41,848 nucleotides of DNA from Lacticaseibacillus sharpeae JCM 1186 = DSM 20505 (GCF_001436225.1 NZ_AYYO01000041.1:1-41848); one strand, 5' to 3'. Positions 19,268 through 28,193 are shown, counted from the first letter of the stretch. The notes: generated by a model not told the origin, from the sequence alone. A program made the numbers and translations.

Positions 19268-19336
19268 CATCACCGAGAGTTATTATCGTTTTTCGTGCTC
19301 GCTAGAAACGCATACCATGTAATGGGGGATTAGTCC

Positions 19337-19801
19337 GTGCAGTGTCCACATTGTCATAAAAATAGTTCACGGGTCGTTGATTCACGGCCAACCGATGGCG
19401 GGGCCGCAATTCGGCGGCGCCGTGAGTGTGAGAATTGCGGTTATCGCTTTACCACATTCGAACGCGTTGAACAGACGCCATTACTCGTCATCAAGAAGAA
19501 TGGTACCCGTGAAGAGTTTAACCGGGAGAAGATTCTGCGCGGACTTATCCGTGCGGCGGAAAAACGTCCGGTAACCATGGAACAGATGCAGCAGATTGTC
19601 GAGTCAGTCGAAACCAAACTGCGGGCGATTGGGGAGAATGAAGTGTCCAGTCAGAGCATCGGTGAGTATGTGATGAGCATGCTGGCGGATGTTGACGACG
19701 TGGCGTACATTCGTTTCGCCAGTGTTTACCGCCAGTTCAAGGACATGTCTGTGTTCATGGATGAACTCAAGGACATGATGAATAAAGAAAAGAACAAGTA
19801 A
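19337..19801 (+). CDS. nrdR: Transcriptional repressor NrdR
   Basis: NrdR represses ribonucleotide reductase genes when dATP/ATP binds its cone domain. The protein has 154 residues: a zinc ribbon at 1-40 with CPHC and CENC pairs, then an ATP-cone domain (about 49-139). The start is GTG at 19337, with a G-rich site at 19324-19328. No reductase genes lie in the window; adjacency to dnaB and dnaI is the usual Firmicutes arrangement. Confidence 0.96.
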   Translation: MQCPHCHKNSSRVVDSRPTDGGAAIRRRRECENCGYRFTTFERVEQTPLLVIKKNGTREEFNREKILRGLIRAAEKRPVTMEQMQQIVESVETKLRAIGENEVSSQSIGEYVMSMLADVDDVAYIRFASVYRQFKDMSVFMDELKDMMNKEKNK

Positions 19802-19812
19802 CTAACAGGATG

Positions 19813-19839
19813 CGGCCCGACCCAGTGATGGGCGGGCCG
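19813..19839 (+). other. Hairpin between nrdR and dnaB
   Basis: CGGCCCG plus CCCA pairs with TGGG plus CGGGCCG around a GTGA loop, with one bulged A. No T run follows, so it is more likely a pause, processing or stability element than a terminator. Confidence 0.5.
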
Positions 19840-19869
19840 TACTTGTTCTATGCGGAAGGAGGAGAGTCC

Positions 19870-21285
19870 ATGGCAGCACCAGCGAACTTTATGGCCCAGG
19901 ATGACTATCTGGTCACCCAGGCCGAGCTGTTAACGGATTTGGACCGGAAGACACTGGTCTACTTGTACCAGCCACTCATTGGGGCGGTGGCGTCCGCACT
20001 CTATGGCAGTCTGTGGGCCCAGGTGAAGCAGCACCCGATGTTTACCCAGGATCGGCGCGCCCACACGAACTTGCTTGCGACCCTCGCGATTAGTCTGGAT
20101 GAATTGTACGATGCGCGCGTTCGGCTAGAAGCGGTCGGCCTCATTAAGACGTACACCCAGTTCGATACAGCGCGGCATTATGTGTACGAAATGTACGCGC
20201 CGCTGCGGCCGGAAGAGTTCTTTGCCGACGACCTATTCAGCGTCGCACTTTACGACACTGTAGGTGAGGAGCGATATCGCGAAATTAGTGCCAGCTTCAC
20301 GGTGACCCCCGTTCGGCGTAGTGACATGCACGACATCAGCAAGAAGTTCACGGATGTGTTCCACGTTACGGCAGAGGTGACGGCAGCGCCCGCAACGGTG
20401 CGGGAAGTCCGTACGGCCACGACGCGCCCGGCTAAGCCAGCCGTCGCAATCAGCAAGAACCACGTCGACTGGGAACTACTGACGCGGCAGCTAGACCACG
20501 TTGGGCTGGCGGATGGACAGCTGGCCGCCCACCAGCACGCAATCACCCAGATCGCCGGTTTTTACGGACTGGGCACCAGTAGTTTGAGTCGGCTGATTGA
20601 ACGCTCGCTGGACCTTTTGACCGGTGAAATCAGCGAAGCCAGACTGCGGCGGGAAGCGGAACAAACCTACTCCAAGCCGGGCACGAGTCGACTGCACGCC
20701 ACTAGTGCGGCGATTGCGGCGGCCAAAGTGGCGCACGAACAAACCGAACCAGAGGCAGCAACCACGCCAACGCAGGCCGACACCCCTAAGTTCTCGGCGG
20801 CCGAATTAACTGTGCTGCAGCAGGCGAAGACTTTGCCAACCCGTGAGTTCTTGGAAGTAACCAAGAAGGCCAAAGACCCGAATATGTTCGTGGCGGATAA
20901 TGAGCGGTTTGCGGTTGAGGGCTTACTTGAACGCAATGTGTTTAATACGGCCACTTTGAACGTGCTGGTTTATTACGTCCTGCAAAACCGCGCGAGCATC
21001 AGTGCGGCCTACCTGAACTCGGTGGCCAACGGCTGGATTCGCGATAAGGTCGACACCCCGGAAAAGGCGCTGGTTGAAATCCAGAACTTCAAGGCGGGCA
21101 ATGCGGCAAAGTCCGGTCAAGGCCACAGGCGGAGTAATTACGGCCGGCAACAACGTAAAGAGCCGGTGCCAGATTGGGCGAAGGCGGATTATAAGGCGCC
21201 GACTGGACCGATTTCGGATTCAGCGAAGAAGGCAATTGCGGAAGCCCGGGCGCGTCTGCAAAATTCCGGTAAGGGAGATTCATAA
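19870..21285 (+). CDS. dnaB: Replication initiation and membrane attachment protein DnaB
   Basis: This is the Gram-positive DnaB helicase co-loader, not the helicase itself. It acts with DnaD and DnaI at the origin. The protein has 471 residues, about the length of the Bacillus protein. An N-terminal winged-helix part (YLYQPLIGAVASALYGSLW, about 37-55) and a C-terminal DnaD-like segment with AYLNSVANGW followed by a basic tail are visible. The start at 19870 has AAGGAGGAG at 19856-19864; the frame is open from 19810 but passes through the preceding hairpin. Its stop overlaps dnaI. Confidence 0.93.
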   Translation: MAAPANFMAQDDYLVTQAELLTDLDRKTLVYLYQPLIGAVASALYGSLWAQVKQHPMFTQDRRAHTNLLATLAISLDELYDARVRLEAVGLIKTYTQFDTARHYVYEMYAPLRPEEFFADDLFSVALYDTVGEERYREISASFTVTPVRRSDMHDISKKFTDVFHVTAEVTAAPATVREVRTATTRPAKPAVAISKNHVDWELLTRQLDHVGLADGQLAAHQHAITQIAGFYGLGTSSLSRLIERSLDLLTGEISEARLRREAEQTYSKPGTSRLHATSAAIAAAKVAHEQTEPEAATTPTQADTPKFSAAELTVLQQAKTLPTREFLEVTKKAKDPNMFVADNERFAVEGLLERNVFNTATLNVLVYYVLQNRASISAAYLNSVANGWIRDKVDTPEKALVEIQNFKAGNAAKSGQGHRRSNYGRQQRKEPVPDWAKADYKAPTGPISDSAKKAIAEARARLQNSGKGDS

Positions 21286-22211
21286 TGGATAATCTATCTG
21301 AACACCTCCAAGAAATGATGAAGGGCCGGGGCGTTACGCGGCGCTTCAACGAAATGAAGAAGACCGTCATGGCGGATGCGGACGTGCAACAATTTTTGCA
21401 CGACCACGCCGACGAATTGGCCCCCGACGCGGCTGATCGTGGCGCGGCCAAGCTCTACGAATACATTCGGCAGCGGTCAAAGAGTGGCGGTCCCGACGCC
21501 TTTGCACCGGGCTATGTGCCGCGGCTTGTGGTGGCTGGGCACCTCATCGACATCGAGTACCAGCCCAGTGCCCAGAAGGTGGCCGATGACGAACGCAGTC
21601 GCCGGCTACACTTGGTGCGCATGGAGAACGTACCGCGCGATGTACGCAGTGCGATGCTGGATAAGTACGACGAGAACAGTGGCCGGGAAGCGGCGATTGT
21701 GGCGGCGTACAACTTTGTTAAGCAGGTCGGCGAGGACAAAGAACGCTTTGCCCCTGGCCTGTACCTCTACGGACCGTTTGGCGTGGGCAAAACCTACCTG
21801 CTTGGGGCCATGGCGAATGAACTTGCACGCCGGGGGGTTGCTGTCTTGCTCCTTCACCTGCCGACCTTTGCTGTGGAGATGAAGGATGCGATTAAGGATG
21901 GCGGAGTTCTGGCACGGATTGAGGCCATCAAGAAGGTGCCCGTGCTGATGCTGGATGATATCGGCTCTGAAAGCTTCAGTCCGTGGTTCCGAGATGAGGT
22001 ACTGGGCGTCATTCTCCAATACCGCATGCAGGAGCAGCTGCCCGTTTGCTTCTCCTCCAACAAGGATAAAAAGCAACTGCAGGGTTTTTTGGCCGGTAAC
22101 GAACGCGGGGATGAGGAATCCATTAAGGCGAGCCGGATTATGGAACGCGTGAATTTCTTAACTAAGCAGATCACGATTGAGGGTCCAAACCGCCGCGATA
22201 CGCAAGAATAA
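21285..22211 (+). CDS. dnaI: Primosomal helicase loader DnaI, lacking zinc-ligand cysteines
   Basis: DnaI is an AAA+ ATPase that loads the replicative helicase. The protein has 308 residues. The C-terminal AAA+ domain has Walker A GPFGVGKT near residue 165 and Walker B VLMLDDIGSES. The N-terminal domain aligns with the Bacillus helicase-interaction domain (KLYEYI, then LVV-G--IDIEY), but the stretch between them (RQRSKSGGPDAFAPGY) has no cysteine, whereas the Bacillus protein uses cysteines here to bind zinc. The whole protein has one cysteine, in the AAA+ domain. It starts in a TAATG overlap with dnaB. No terminator follows before the thrS promoter region. Confidence 0.94.
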   Translation: MDNLSEHLQEMMKGRGVTRRFNEMKKTVMADADVQQFLHDHADELAPDAADRGAAKLYEYIRQRSKSGGPDAFAPGYVPRLVVAGHLIDIEYQPSAQKVADDERSRRLHLVRMENVPRDVRSAMLDKYDENSGREAAIVAAYNFVKQVGEDKERFAPGLYLYGPFGVGKTYLLGAMANELARRGVAVLLLHLPTFAVEMKDAIKDGGVLARIEAIKKVPVLMLDDIGSESFSPWFRDEVLGVILQYRMQEQLPVCFSSNKDKKQLQGFLAGNERGDEESIKASRIMERVNFLTKQITIEGPNRRDTQE

Positions 22212-22275
22212 GCACAATATGACAGCGGTTCACAGACACGTGTTCACAATTTCTGCATGGATTTCTTGCAAATTA

Positions 22276-22304
22276 TTGCAATTCTGAATTACGTGTGGTT
22301 TAAT
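22276..22304 (+). promoter_or_regulatory. Promoter of the thrS T-box leader
   Basis: TTGCAA (22276-22281), a 17-base spacer and TTTAAT (22299-22304) preceded by TGG. A second TTGCAA lies 10 bases upstream. Two GTTCACA direct repeats (22228-22234 and 22242-22248) sit further upstream. Confidence 0.7.
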
Positions 22305-22313
22305 ACGAGTATC

Positions 22314-22530
22314 GAAGACGGAACAAAAGGTTGGCTAAACCAGAGAGCGTCGCCAAGGCTGCAAACGACGTAGATAGCAAACCGCACCACTTCCCGAGAT
22401 TGCCAGTATTGGCCCTCGCCCAGGTTACGGGTATTTGAGAGGACAGGCGTGTCGTGCGCCTGCCAATCCGGGTGGAACCGCGAAGTAATTCGTCCCTGAC
22501 GTTAAGCAATTAACGTTGGGGACTTTTTTT
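22314..22530 (+). promoter_or_regulatory. T-box leader of thrS, threonine specifier ACC
   Basis: Stem I can be drawn from GAAG 22314-22317 with CTTC 22390-22393, and GGTTGGCTA 22329-22337 with TAGCAAACC 22375-22383. The specifier loop between them holds ACC at 22386-22388 followed by a purine. The T-box core GGGTGGAACCGCG is at about 22470-22482. The terminator pairs GTCCC..ACGTTAA with TTAACGT..GGGGAC (about 22492-22523), followed by T7. Uncharged tRNA-Thr should prevent termination. Confidence 0.92.
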
Positions 22531-22599
22531 GTTCCCGCCACTTCGATTCAAACTAGTTATTAACGACGCGTGTGCGCCAAATAAGAAAGGAAGATTCAC

Positions 22600-24543
22600 A
22601 TGTCACTTTCACTTACTTTTCCAGATGGCAACGTCAAGTCTTTTGACGACGGTGTAACCACCAAGGATGTTGCTTCCAGCATCAGCATTTCCCTCGGCAA
22701 GAAGGCCCTCGCCGGCAAGCTTGACGGCAAGCTGGTTGACCTGCTCGCCCCAATCACTGCTGACGGCGCCATTGAGATCATCACCCAAGACAGCAAGGAA
22801 GCCCTCGAAGTGCTGCGCCACACCGCTGCTTTCGTGCTGGCAGACGCTCTGTCCCAGTTGTTCCCCGGCCTGCGTTTTGGTCAGGGTGCGTCCACGGATG
22901 ACGGTTTCTTCTACGACACCGACAAGGACAACGGCCAGGTTGCGGTAACTGACCTCGAAGCCATCAAGAACAAGATGGCCGCAATCATTAAGGCTGGGGG
23001 CAAGATTGAACTCGCTTCAATCAGTGCCGCTGACGCCAAGGCGCGTTACCAGGGCGACCAGTTCAAGAGCCAGCTCGCGGCAAACGCTGGCGACCCAATC
23101 TCCGGCCACAAGCTCGGCGACTTCTTCGACTTTGAAGAAGGTGCACTGCTGCCAGATTTGAAGTTGCTCAAGCACTTCGACCTGCTCAGTGTTGCCGGGG
23201 CCTACTGGGAAGGTAAGTCTTCCAACCCAATGCTCCAGCGGGTTTACGGCACGGCCTACTTCAAGGCTAGTGACCTGGAAGAGGATGCTAAGCGCCGTCA
23301 GGAAGCCAAGGAACGCGACCACCGGACAATCGGCCGGGACCTCGACTTGTTCTTCGTTGACCCTGAAGTTGGGGCCGGGATGCCTTACTGGATGCCAAAC
23401 GGTGCCACCATTCGCCGCACGGTTGAACGTTACATCGTGGACCGCGAAGTTGCCGATGGTTACGAACACGTCTACACCCCAGTTGCAGCTAACCTGAACC
23501 TGTACAAGACTTCTGGTCACTGGCAGCACTACCGCGAAGACATGTTCCCACCAATGGACATGGGTGAAGGTGAAGAACTTGAACTCCGGCCAATGAACTG
23601 CCCAAGCCACATTCAGATTTACAAGCACCACATTCGTTCATACCGCGATTTGCCACTGCGGATTGCTGAACTGGGTCTGATGCACCGGTACGAAAAGTCT
23701 GGGGCCCTGTCCGGCTTGCAGCGTGTGCGTGCCATGACCCTGAACGATGGCCACACCTTCGTTGCCTTGGATCAGGTGCAGGATGAATTCCAGAAGATCT
23801 TGAAGCTCATCATGAGTGTTTACGAAGACTTCGACATCACGGACTACTCCTTCCGTCTTTCATACCGCGACCCTAAGAACACCGAGAAGTACTACGCTAA
23901 CGACGAAATGTGGAACAAGTCCCAGAGCATGTTGAAGGCAGCCATGGACAACCTGGGCCTTGACTACTACGAAGCTGAAGGGGAAGCCGCATTCTACGGT
24001 CCTAAGCTGGACATCCAGACCAAGACCGCGCTGGGCAATGACGAAACCATGTCCACCATCCAGCTCGACTTCATGCTGCCAGAACGCTTCGGCCTGACCT
24101 ACATTGGGTCAGATGGCGAAGAACACCAGCCAGTTATGATTCACCGTGGGATTGTGGGGACGATGGAACGCTTCATCGCCTACCTCATCGAACAGTACAA
24201 GGGTGCCTTCCCAACCTGGCTCGCACCTACTCAGGCTGTCCTGATTCCCGTTAAGAACGACCTGCACCTGGATTACGTCAAGATGATCCGCGACAAGATG
24301 GTTGAGGCCGGTCTGCGCGTCAAGATTGACGACCGCAACGAGAAGATGGGTTACAAGATTCGTGAAGCCCAGACCAAGAAGGTGCCATACACGGTCGTTG
24401 TTGGGGACTCCGAACTCGACTCCGCCACAGTATCAGTTCGCCGTTATGGTGAAGATAAGGCTTGGAGCCAGTCAGCCGAGATGTTTGTGAACGCCGTCAA
24501 GGCCGATGTTGCGAACTACTCACGTAAGGATGCCCGCAAATAG
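22600..24543 (+). CDS. thrS: Threonyl-tRNA synthetase
   Basis: This class II synthetase charges tRNA-Thr. The protein has 647 residues with the full bacterial layout: TGS domain (1-60), the second editing domain with [16 protein letters not shown] at its end, the catalytic core with [12 protein letters not shown] (zinc-ligand Cys), [16 protein letters not shown] (motif 2) and [11 protein letters not shown] (motif 3), and a C-terminal HGTP anticodon domain. The start has AAAGGAAG about 7 bases upstream. It is controlled by the threonine T-box. infC-rpmI-rplT, usually next in many bacilli, is found 16 kb away. Confidence 0.97.
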   Translation: MSLSLTFPDGNVKSFDDGVTTKDVASSISISLGKKALAGKLDGKLVDLLAPITADGAIEIITQDSKEALEVLRHTAAFVLADALSQLFPGLRFGQGASTDDGFFYDTDKDNGQVAVTDLEAIKNKMAAIIKAGGKIELASISAADAKARYQGDQFKSQLAANAGDPISGHKLGDFFDFEEGALLPDLKLLKHFDLLSVAGAYWEGKSSNPMLQRVYGTAYFKASDLEEDAKRRQEAKERDHRTIGRDLDLFFVDPEVGAGMPYWMPNGATIRRTVERYIVDREVADGYEHVYTPVAANLNLYKTSGHWQHYREDMFPPMDMGEGEELELRPMNCPSHIQIYKHHIRSYRDLPLRIAELGLMHRYEKSGALSGLQRVRAMTLNDGHTFVALDQVQDEFQKILKLIMSVYEDFDITDYSFRLSYRDPKNTEKYYANDEMWNKSQSMLKAAMDNLGLDYYEAEGEAAFYGPKLDIQTKTALGNDETMSTIQLDFMLPERFGLTYIGSDGEEHQPVMIHRGIVGTMERFIAYLIEQYKGAFPTWLAPTQAVLIPVKNDLHLDYVKMIRDKMVEAGLRVKIDDRNEKMGYKIREAQTKKVPYTVVVGDSELDSATVSVRRYGEDKAWSQSAEMFVNAVKADVANYSRKDARK

Positions 24544-24594
24544 AAACCTTGATGTAGCGGCCCTGAGCGAGGATTAAATGGCATTCCACTAAAC

Positions 24595-24696
24595 TTGCTT
24601 AATCGTTATATAAAACTACAATAAGGTTTTCATTATGCCACTTGAATAGCACCGACAAACGTTGATTTATCAACATTTGTCGGTGCTATTCTTTTT
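24595..24696 (+). ncRNA. Candidate short transcript: promoter feeding into a terminator hairpin
   Basis: TTGCTT (24595-24600), a 16-base spacer and TACAAT (24617-24622) form a plausible promoter about 50 bases after thrS. A transcript beginning near 24629 would end at the strong terminator at 24692-24696, giving a product of about 70 nucleotides dominated by one hairpin. No open frame fits. It may equally be the thrS terminator with a chance promoter-like sequence before it. Confidence 0.3.
24644..24696 (+). terminator. Terminator downstream of thrS
   Basis: A 21-base stem with one mismatch spans 24644-24664 and 24671-24691 (GAATAGCACCGACAAA pairs with TTTGTCGGTGCTATTC, GTTG with CAAC), followed by T5. 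It lies 100 bases after the thrS stop. Confidence 0.88.
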
Positions 24697-24727
24697 GAGA
24701 AAATTTGAAAAAATAACGCTCAAGGGG

Positions 24728-24755
24728 TTGCAAGATGTAATTAATGGTGTATTAT
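24728..24755 (+). promoter_or_regulatory. Promoter of the secreted sortase-like gene
   Basis: TTGCAA (24728-24733), a 16-base spacer and TATTAT (24750-24755). The leader of about 75 bases contains two hairpins. Confidence 0.65.
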
Positions 24756-24774
24756 TAAAGATGTTCAAAGGGAT

Positions 24775-24788
24775 GTGCTGGGGAGCAC
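24775..24788 (+). repeat. Leader hairpin with the GCTGGGGAGC apex, copy 1
   Basis: GTGCT-GGGG-AGCAC forms a 5-base stem with a GGGG loop. The apical ten bases GCTGGGGAGC recur in two hairpins after the same gene. A second leader hairpin, GCTC-GTCGG-GAGC at about 24804-24816, follows. Confidence 0.6.
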
Positions 24789-24837
24789 GGATTTTCCCTG
24801 AATGCTCGTCGGGAGCGTAAGTTTAGGAGAGTTCATT

Positions 24838-25713
24838 ATGAAAACTAAATATTCACGTCTTGTCGCAGGCTTAGCCCTCGCTACAACAGTCGCACTCTTG
24901 GGGAAGGGTGCAGTTGCTACAGCGGCTAACAGTACGAATGACAACACACGGACAGTTCAGCGCGGGGGCGCTAACGTTAAGAAGTCCGCAGCTGCCAAGA
25001 AGACCAGCACTACGAAAAAGGTACAAGTAAGTACCGCTGAGACCAAGACCTCAGCTAAGACACCTGCGAAGAATACCGCCAAGAAGGTTGCCACTAAGGC
25101 ACCAGCAAGCAGCAGTTCTTCCAGCAAGTCACAGGTTGCCAGTTCATCCGCTAAGAGCGCTGTTAAGAGCTCCGTTGCTAAAACTAGCACCACCAGTTCC
25201 AGCCATGCCGCAACTAGCAGCAAGGTAGCCAGTTCCAGCCGCACCGCAGCAAGTTCATCTACGCGCCGCGTTGCAACCCGGACGGCGACCCGCACCGCTG
25301 CTAAGCCAGCAGTACGGCGCAACACCATCAGCTTTGCGGGGGTCACCATGAGCGTGATCACCGGTAGCATGAGCGTCACCACTGCACCATCCGGTAACGT
25401 TGCGCAGACCTGGGGAGGTCAAACGCATCTGTCAGTTACGGACGGTCAGTCCACGCACATCATCGGCCACAACACATCCAGCTTCGGGCGCATCATGGCT
25501 CTGGGTGCAGGCTCGCCTGTTACCGTCACCGACGGCAACGGCAACACACGTACGTACCACGTTTACTCGGTCAAGAACGTTACTGACCAGGGCTACATCG
25601 AAGGTACGAACACCAGCGTTTACGGTAAGATTGTCAGTGCTAACCAGGGTGAACAAGTTGTTCTACAGACCTGCATCAGCAGCACAGTTAACCGCTTGGT
25701 ATGGGCACGTTAG
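24838..25713 (+). CDS. Secreted protein with a C-terminal sortase-like domain on a Lys/Ala/Ser stalk
   Basis: The protein has 291 residues. Residues 1-30 are a signal peptide with a probable cleavage after ATAA. Residues 31 to about 165 are a low-complexity stalk rich in Ala, Ser, Thr and Lys, strongly basic. Residues about 170-291 resemble a sortase domain: HIIGHNTSSFG with the candidate catalytic His211, Gly-rich VTVTDGNG followed by YHVYSVKNV, and VVLQTCISSTVNRLVWAR with Cys279 and Arg286. Cys279 is the only cysteine. The Cys-to-Arg distance of seven is shorter than in sortase A. Most sortases are anchored by an N-terminal helix; a cleavable signal plus basic stalk suggests release into the wall. 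Transpeptidase activity is inferred, not shown. The ATG at 24838 has AGGAGA at 24825-24830. It has its own promoter and terminator. Confidence 0.8.
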   Translation: MKTKYSRLVAGLALATTVALLGKGAVATAANSTNDNTRTVQRGGANVKKSAAAKKTSTTKKVQVSTAETKTSAKTPAKNTAKKVATKAPASSSSSSKSQVASSSAKSAVKSSVAKTSTTSSSHAATSSKVASSSRTAASSSTRRVATRTATRTAAKPAVRRNTISFAGVTMSVITGSMSVTTAPSGNVAQTWGGQTHLSVTDGQSTHIIGHNTSSFGRIMALGAGSPVTVTDGNGNTRTYHVYSVKNVTDQGYIEGTNTSVYGKIVSANQGEQVVLQTCISSTVNRLVWAR

Positions 25714-25786
25714 TTTTAAGTTTTAGGTTTTAAGTATTACCAATTCAATGTAAGTTTAGTCAAGCATTCCGACGATGCATATCGTT

Positions 25787-25802
25787 CCGGCTGGGGAGCC
25801 GG
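25787..25802 (+). repeat. Trailer hairpin with the GCTGGGGAGC apex, copy 2
   Basis: CCGGCT-GGGG-AGCCGG, a 6-base stem with a GGGG loop and no T run, lies between the sortase-like gene and its terminator. Confidence 0.6.
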
Positions 25803-25837
25803 AGAGTACCAAAAATAGATTTTTAATAAGTATGGGG

Positions 25838-25866
25838 GACCGGCTGGGGAGCCGGTCATTTTTTTT
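25838..25866 (+). terminator. Terminator of the sortase-like gene (GCTGGGGAGC copy 3)
   Basis: GACCGGCT-GGGG-AGCCGGTC (25838-25857) is followed by a run of eight T. The apex is identical to those of copies 1 and 2. Confidence 0.9.
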
Positions 25867-25914
25867 GGCCAGAATTCTGGAAATACATATCATGCTGTCT
25901 GCTTGGTGGACGGC

Positions 25915-25945
25915 AAAAAGGGCAGGACGCATTGCGTCCTGCCCT
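25915..25945 (-). terminator. Terminator of the ornithine decarboxylase gene
   Basis: AGGGCAGGACGC (25919-25930) pairs with GCGTCCTGCCCT (25934-25945). On the minus strand a T5 run follows (A5 at 25915-25919 on the plus strand). Confidence 0.88.
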
Positions 25946-25961
25946 TGCCAAATTAGCGAAT

Positions 25962-28040
25962 CTATTTAATGACGTGCACTGATGGAACATTGTTCTGACC
26001 ACTGAAGACACCCTGAATCTCCGGGGTGAAGCCAGGAAAGCGGTCGACGGCGGTGTAGAGGGTCTCGAAGTAGGCGACTGCTGGCGTCGTCCACACTTCA
26101 CCGGGCACCACAACGAAGATCCCGGGAGGGTATGGCAGCGCCCCCTCGACAGCGACGTGGCCGACAGCATCGTGGAGGGCGACGGTTGTGAACTGCCCGC
26201 GGACGAATGCGAGGTCGGCTGCCCGCGGCGTGGTTGCGCGCGGAACGTTGTTGCTACCGGTGAAGAGGGCGGCTTGCTTGGCGGCCAGTTGGTTGTCGAT
26301 GAAGAAATCAGACAACTCTTGCGCCAGCGCCCGCAGTGTCGTGTGGGCATAACGCGTGCCCGTTTCGGCGACTAGCTTGGGCAATACCTCCGCCACCGTC
26401 TTGTCCGCGAAGAAATCAGCTTCGAATTGCTGCAGGACGGTTAACAGTTTGTGCCAGTCGGTCGCATCGGAACCAGGCGTCACCAGGAACAGCACGGAGT
26501 TGGGATCCGCCTTTTCGGGCACAATGCCGTGGTCGAGTAGGTACCGGTCAACGAGCCAACCGGAAACGCCCAGTTCGTGGGACTTGGGCAGCTTGATGGT
26601 GACTTTGCCGGGATCAAGATATGCTTGACCTTCCTTGAGGCCGGTAAAACCGTGCCACCTGGCGCTTGGCTGCAGTGCCCAAGCGGAACTTTCCGTAGTC
26701 GCGTCTGCATTGCTGGTGGTCAGCAGTTCTGGCGCATTCAAGGCACTAAACAGCCGCGTTTGCTGCAGGTCGCGGCGGAAATCGTTGGCGGCGGCCACGG
26801 CATCCGTCCAGATCTTTTGCCCGCGCGCGCCTTCGTTCAACGCGACGTTAACGGCCAGTGAGGCGTAGACGGGGTACGAGAAACTTGTCGTGACGTGCTT
26901 GAGGTAGGCGTGGTTGAACTGTGCGTGGCTGATGTAACGTGCTTGGCCCTTGATGTGACTGTCCTTCTTGTGAATCTGGGAAGTCTGCGCCAACCCGCTT
27001 TGTTGCTTGTGGACGGACTGGGTGACGATGATGCCGGGGTCATCGGGTCCTAATTCGACCTGTAGTGGGTCCATGGCCTTCATCGCTGGAATGAACGGCT
27101 CGTAGCCACCCCAGGCCGCATCGAAGGCGATGTAGTCACAGAGCGGCCCGAATGTTTTGATGAGCGTTTTGGCATCCGGCACAATCCCGTCGAACGTCTC
27201 TAGCTCGAGGATTGCCAGGCGGAATGGCCGCTTTAAGTTAGCCTTTTCGGGTGCGATCTTGGCCACCTCCGCACGCAGGGCGGCTTCGTTGATGTTGTTT
27301 AAATTGACCGGACCAATCAGCGCGTTTTCGTTGCGCAGGGTGTCGAGGTAGACCGGGATCGCGCCACACTGGGCCAGTGCGCCATTGTAGAATGACTTGT
27401 GGTTGTTGCGGTCAAAGAGAACCAGGTCGCCGGGCGTCAGTGCGGCACTGGCGACGACATTATTGCTGCCAGTGGTACCGTTCGTGACGAAGTAGGTCTT
27501 GTCGGCGTGGAACTGCTTAGCTGCAGCTTGCTCGGCAGCGAGTGGCGTGCCGCCGTGGGTGAGCATGTCGCCCAGAGCCGTCACCACGTCACTGGTGTCG
27601 CTGCTGAAGAAGGTCTGGCCGTATGCCTGATGGAATAGGTAACCAGCGGGCGCCAAATCATCATAGTGGCCAGCGTGATGGCCAGGCGTGGCGAAGGTAG
27701 TGGGGTCATCTTCGGCAAACTGCAAAAGGTCCAGCACAAATGCGGGCACTTCCTCGGCTTCGTACTGCGCGGCGGCCTGCGTAATTAGAGAACGATTTGC
27801 GTGATTCAACTCACTAATGGTCTGGAGGTGCGCTGTGGACAACTTTGCTGGTGCAGGGTCACCAATCCAGAAAATGGGCAGAGGCAGCTGGCTGGCAACT
27901 AGGTGCGCAGCGAGTGCTTCATCGCCGTGAGTTAAGACGGCTGCACCAAGCGCACCGATGGGAGCATCTGTGATTTGGGTGATGGGCATCGTGCCATAAT
28001 CACCGGAAATATTCGGACTAATACCAATTTTTAAATGCAT
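25962..28040 (-). CDS. odc: Large (fold I) ornithine decarboxylase
   Basis: This PLP enzyme of the Orn/Lys/Arg decarboxylase major family converts ornithine to putrescine and CO2, consuming a proton. The protein has 692 residues, a little shorter than the 730-residue Lactobacillus 30a enzyme as I remember it. Shared blocks include TPGHHAGHYDDLAPAGY (118 onward), KTYFVTNGTTGSNN, LFDRNNHKS, and SVHKQQSGLAQTSQIHKKDS with PLP-binding Lys345. The C-terminal EGALPYPPG and FPGFTPEIQGV blocks are also present. Ornithine rather than lysine or arginine is my choice from resemblance to the 30a enzyme; substrate is not proven. AAAGGA precedes the start. It is divergent from an APC antiporter gene, the usual partner for exchanging ornithine and putrescine. 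No convincing promoter was found in the 273-base gap. Confidence 0.9.
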   Translation of the reverse strand: MHLKIGISPNISGDYGTMPITQITDAPIGALGAAVLTHGDEALAAHLVASQLPLPIFWIGDPAPAKLSTAHLQTISELNHANRSLITQAAAQYEAEEVPAFVLDLLQFAEDDPTTFATPGHHAGHYDDLAPAGYLFHQAYGQTFFSSDTSDVVTALGDMLTHGGTPLAAEQAAAKQFHADKTYFVTNGTTGSNNVVASAALTPGDLVLFDRNNHKSFYNGALAQCGAIPVYLDTLRNENALIGPVNLNNINEAALRAEVAKIAPEKANLKRPFRLAILELETFDGIVPDAKTLIKTFGPLCDYIAFDAAWGGYEPFIPAMKAMDPLQVELGPDDPGIIVTQSVHKQQSGLAQTSQIHKKDSHIKGQARYISHAQFNHAYLKHVTTSFSYPVYASLAVNVALNEGARGQKIWTDAVAAANDFRRDLQQTRLFSALNAPELLTTSNADATTESSAWALQPSARWHGFTGLKEGQAYLDPGKVTIKLPKSHELGVSGWLVDRYLLDHGIVPEKADPNSVLFLVTPGSDATDWHKLLTVLQQFEADFFADKTVAEVLPKLVAETGTRYAHTTLRALAQELSDFFIDNQLAAKQAALFTGSNNVPRATTPRAADLAFVRGQFTTVALHDAVGHVAVEGALPYPPGIFVVVPGEVWTTPAVAYFETLYTAVDRFPGFTPEIQGVFSGQNNVPSVHVIK

Positions 28041-28193
28041 TTCAAAAGGTCCTTTCAGAAAATCTTTGCAGCCACGTTGATAAGCGGTATACTATCTTAG
28101 AATTACTTAAGTTTAGGCCACAATAATTAATTTACGCAATGATTTATTAAAATTTCGGCCAAATAATTTGTTTATCGAATAGGGGGAACCATC

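Noticed and set aside
24756-24837. A c-di-AMP (ydaO-type) riboswitch before the sortase-like gene
   Set aside because: The GGGGA-containing hairpin recalled it, but the leader is too short and the conserved blocks are missing.
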